Source of the DNA: Acutalibacter sp.
GTDB lineage: Bacteria; Bacillota; Clostridia; Oscillospirales; Acutalibacteraceae
Length of the DNA: 7,951 nt
Direction: 5' to 3'
Assembly: GCA_022801475.1 (NCBI GenBank)
Contig: JAAWSH010000070.1
Coordinates: 1-7,951 of the forward strand
Shown piece by piece: positions 5,997 through 7,951 of the stretch. Position numbers and translations under genes: made by a program. The notes below the pieces were generated by a model. The model did not search any database, was not told the DNA's origin, and saw only the letters and a program-made list of their open reading frames with translations. Position 1 is the stretch's first letter. Each line of letters starts with the position of its first letter.

Positions 5997-7229
5997 CTAT
6001 CGCGCGGTTACGCCTTCTACCAGCCGGTCCAGCTGGGCCTGAAGAGCGGCTCCGGAAGGATTTCCCGCCGCCATGCTGCCCGCAAACTCGGCCACAGGGT
6101 CCCAGAACTTTCCCCCCACCCGCTGGAGCTGGGAATAATTCGACTGGGCCAGCAGGGCCGCAATGGCTGGCGATGCCTGAACCTCGGAAGAATTGGCCGC
6201 AATGGCATTGGCGGGTCCCTGTCCTCTTAGCTGAAAGCGCAGCCGCTGGTTGGACTCATTGGTGATCCACTCTGCCAGACGCGCGGCCCATTCCGGGTGC
6301 TGGGAGTAGGCGTTTACCCCAATCAGTTTGCAGCCGGAGAAAGAGGCCATTTGCACCTGCTGTCCCCCACAGGTATAGGTAGGCAGCTTGGCAGCCCCCA
6401 CATTCTCTTTTCCCCACGCCTCTTCCACGGCCACGGCATTCCACACGCCGCTGATCCCGGCGATTACAGAGCCATCCTGAACCCCCTGGAGAAACTCCTC
6501 GTCCGTGTGGCTGGCAAAGCCCGGACTGGCCGCGATATCCAGCATGGCCTGGGCCACATCCACGCCCTGTATATCCCCTTCGGTGCTGTTCCAGGTGCAG
6601 AAATTGGTAAGGCCGTCCTCGTTTAGCCCCACCTCCATACCGGTATTTCCAAAGAAAGCGTAAACATACCAGGCGGAAGACCAGTCCATGACCATCTGCT
6701 TGCCCGCCTCAGCGGCAACTTCCAGAATGCGGTCTAAGCTTTCGATGTCCGCCTCTGAAAAATAGGCCTTATTATAATAAAGAAAATATCCGTTGTCCGC
6801 GGTCAATGGGTACGCGTAGAGCGTGCCCCCCACGCTGGCCGCGTCTAAGGCTGCCGGAAGCGAAGCGCCCCGAACCGCGCTCTCGTCCGCAATGGGGTCC
6901 AGGGCCCCTGCGGCGGCCAGCGCCGCCACCTGGTCGTCCGCAAAGGCAAATACATCCGCGCCCTTTTCCAAATCTCCCAGCAGCGCGTCTTTACAGTGGG
7001 ACTCACTTTGGGGCTGATAGATAATCTGAAAGTCTGCCTGGCCGGCATACTGGGTTTGAAAGGAGTCAATCATCTCCCGCAGCAGCGCCTCATCCTCTTC
7101 CGCGCCCCATACAGTCAGCGCCACGGTTTCGTCCACCGGCTGGCTGCTTGGGGGTTGCTGGCTGCTACAGGCAGCCAACAGGGCCAGGACCCAGGCAAGC
7201 AGTATGATAGGAATTCGTCTCTTTTTCAT
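5997..7229 (-). CDS. Lipoprotein extracellular solute-binding protein, MalE-like sugar-binding family
   Basis: The 410-residue product starts with a lipoprotein signal (MKKRRIP, hydrophobic core, lipobox LAAC with C21), so it should be tethered to the outer face of the membrane. A Ser/Gln/Pro-rich spacer follows (22-32), then a family 1 binding-protein fold beginning VALTVWGAEEDEALLREM. YAYPLTADNGYFLYYNK matches the hinge region of maltose/oligosaccharide-binding proteins, and the Trp/Tyr-rich segment (MDWSSAWYVYAFFGN) would suit stacking on sugar rings. The ligand cannot be named; an oligosaccharide is likely. TCCTCC on the plus strand (7240-7245) gives GGAGGA 10 nt before the ATG, and a near-consensus sigma-A promoter lies upstream. 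The next gene is a chemoreceptor, and no permease or ATPase is in the same unit, so it may serve chemotaxis, either alone or shared with a transporter elsewhere. Confidence 0.92.
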   Translation of the reverse strand: MKKRRIPIILLAWVLALLAACSSQQPPSSQPVDETVALTVWGAEEDEALLREMIDSFQTQYAGQADFQIIYQPQSESHCKDALLGDLEKGADVFAFADDQVAALAAAGALDPIADESAVRGASLPAALDAASVGGTLYAYPLTADNGYFLYYNKAYFSEADIESLDRILEVAAEAGKQMVMDWSSAWYVYAFFGNTGMEVGLNEDGLTNFCTWNSTEGDIQGVDVAQAMLDIAASPGFASHTDEEFLQGVQDGSVIAGISGVWNAVAVEEAWGKENVGAAKLPTYTCGGQQVQMASFSGCKLIGVNAYSQHPEWAARLAEWITNESNQRLRFQLRGQGPANAIAANSSEVQASPAIAALLAQSNYSQLQRVGGKFWDPVAEFAGSMAAGNPSGAALQAQLDRLVEGVTAR

Positions 7230-7268
7230 ATAGGATCAGTCCTCCAATTTACCTTGTTTTCCAGTTTC

Positions 7269-7297
7269 ATTATAGCACTTTTTAAGATAGCTTTCAA
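7269..7297 (-). promoter_or_regulatory. Sigma-A promoter of the binding-protein/chemoreceptor unit
   Basis: Read on the minus strand: -35 TTGAAA (7297-7292), a 17-nt spacer and a perfect -10 TATAAT (7274-7269). Transcription would start near 7262, giving a leader of about 30 nt with GGAGGA. It lies after the permease terminator, so this unit should be transcribed independently. Confidence 0.88.
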
Positions 7298-7310
7298 GGG
7301 GCCAGGCCCC
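7298..7310. promoter_or_regulatory. Perfect palindrome GGGGCC-A-GGCCCC touching the -35 box
   Basis: Six-base perfect arms around one central base, immediately upstream of the -35 hexamer with no gap. This is a position typical of operators or activator sites. It does not resemble a CcpA cre site or another binding site I know. It could also be a fortuitous GC palindrome. Confidence 0.5.
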
Positions 7311-7482
7311 GGCAAGCATCGGACCGCCACAAAAGGCCGGACGGTCTCCGGGTATCTTCCACCCTTGGGCGCGTCTGTTTTGTACGTATCAAAATCCCTT
7401 GGGCTCTCCATTTGCGCTAGGCCCTGTACCTCCTTTCAGAAAGTCCCCCCAGCCTGTTTGGGGTCAGAAGTCTGGAAGTATT
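7311..7482. other. Intergenic stretch upstream of the binding-protein promoter
   Basis: I call no gene here. There are overlapping inverted repeats (GACCG 7322-7326 with CGGTC 7342-7346; CCGGA 7337-7341 with TCCGG 7347-7351). On the minus strand an AAAGGAGG ribosome-binding-site sequence (7436-7429) has no start codon at a normal distance. The nearest ATG (7411) is 17 nt away and opens a 61-codon frame that runs through the promoter into the binding-protein start. Confidence 0.45.
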
Positions 7483-7523
7483 AAAAGCGGGGGCCTCCCC
7501 TGTGCAGGGAAGCCCTCGCTTTT
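7483..7523 (-). terminator. Terminator downstream of the sugar permease gene
   Basis: A long stem: AAAAGCG (7483-7489) with CGCTTTT (7517-7523), GGGC (7491-7494) with GCCC (7512-7515), and TCCC (7496-7499) with GGGA (7507-7510). On the minus strand the stem ends in CTTTTAATACTT. It lies about 30 nt after the permease stop at 7553 and insulates the next unit. Confidence 0.85.
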
Positions 7524-7552
7524 CTGGATCTGTATGTATGACGAGCTGATCG

Positions 7553-7951
7553 TTAGCCCTTTACCGCGCCAATGGTGATTCCCTTTACAAAATACTTCTG
7601 GAAGAAAGGGTACACCACCAAAATAGGCAGTACGCCCACCACCGCGATAGCCATCTTAATGCCAATGCTGGGCATGGTGGCGGAAATTTCCGCCGCGGAA
7701 GCAGCGTCCATGCCGCTTTTCAGCGCCTGTACGTCCCGAAGCATGTCGTTTAGCAGCACCTGGATGCTGTACAGGCTCTTGCTCTGCTGCAAATAGTACA
7801 GGCCGTTTTTCCAGTCGTTCCAATAGGCCAGACCAATCAGCAGGGTCATAGTGGCGATCATGGGTACGCTCATGGGCAGCACAATGGTGAGAAGCACCCG
7901 GAACTCCCCCGCGCCATCTATGCGCGCGGCTTCAATGACTGCGTCGGGGAT
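7553..7951 (-). CDS. Carbohydrate ABC transporter permease, MalG/LplC type (partial, N-terminus beyond window)
   Basis: The minus-strand frame is open to the right edge, giving the last 132 residues of an inner-membrane sugar permease. The EAA loop that docks onto the ATPase is visible across the edge region: IPDAVIEAARIDGAGEF followed by an IVLP motif (about 7873-7951). Hydrophobic segments around LPMSVPMIATMTLLIGLAYW and IGIKMAIAVVGVLPILVVYP are the last membrane spans. The ending FFQKYFVKGITIGAVKG is typical of the LplC/YtcP subgroup. A GTG at 7897 is an internal codon, not the start, because the conserved EAA motif lies upstream of it. A terminator follows the stop, so this is probably the last or a late gene of a transporter operon to the right. 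Confidence 0.92.
   Translation of the reverse strand: MPDAVIEAARIDGAGEFRVLLTIVLPMSVPMIATMTLLIGLAYWNDWKNGLYYLQQSKSLYSIQVLLNDMLRDVQALKSGMDAASAAEISATMPSIGIKMAIAVVGVLPILVVYPFFQKYFVKGITIGAVKG

Noticed and set aside
7284..7297. Possible CcpA cre site (TGAAAGCTATCTTA on the minus strand)
   Set aside because: It lacks the central CG and the right half-site and has several mismatches. The bases are better explained as -35 box and spacer.
1..7951. CRISPR array, tRNA, rRNA, insertion sequence or transposase
   Set aside because: No regularly spaced repeats, no cloverleaf-like or rRNA sequence and no transposase-like protein were seen on either strand.

Overview
The window is GC-rich bacterial DNA from an endospore-forming member of the Clostridia. 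A SpoIIP homologue shows the sporulation lineage. A methyl-accepting chemotaxis protein suggests a motile or chemosensory cell, and Gram-positive-type ribosome binding sites (AGGAGG) and sugar ABC-transporter parts fit a gut Oscillospiraceae-like organism. The family-level placement is inference from style and gene content, not from a marker gene.

Left half, plus strand. A 54-nt repeat with a long palindromic core (6-59) precedes spoIIP (129-1202). A second copy (1423-1476), preceded by two more hairpins, sits just before an uncharacterised pair of small membrane-protein genes. These overlap by ATGA (1499-1789 and 1786-2091) and end at an intrinsic terminator. A roughly 560-nt stretch without a convincing gene but with several strong inverted repeats leads to a secreted coiled-coil M23 endopeptidase of EnvC-like architecture (2702-3952). 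SpoIIP and the M23 protein are both peptidoglycan hydrolases of different families. Only SpoIIP has a clear sporulation role.

Middle. Positions 3953-4325 hold no supportable gene but contain nested hairpins. A strong bidirectional-looking terminator (4326-4366) separates the plus-strand and minus-strand genes, which converge here.

Right half, minus strand. Three genes are read leftwards. The C-terminal part of a MalG/LplC-type sugar permease runs in from the right edge and ends at its own terminator. After a 323-nt gap holding a near-consensus sigma-A promoter (TTGAAA, 17 nt, TATAAT) come a lipoprotein solute-binding protein (5997-7229) and, 31 nt after it, a chemoreceptor (4379-5965). The solute-binding protein and the chemoreceptor look like a self-contained bicistronic unit, which suggests a binding protein that feeds chemotaxis, transport, or both.

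Most noteworthy: the two repeat copies whose palindromic core is flipped relative to conserved flanks, the unknown coupled membrane-protein pair behind one copy, the binding-protein/chemoreceptor unit with a palindrome abutting its promoter, and the structured non-coding stretches at 2142-2701 and 4130-4310.
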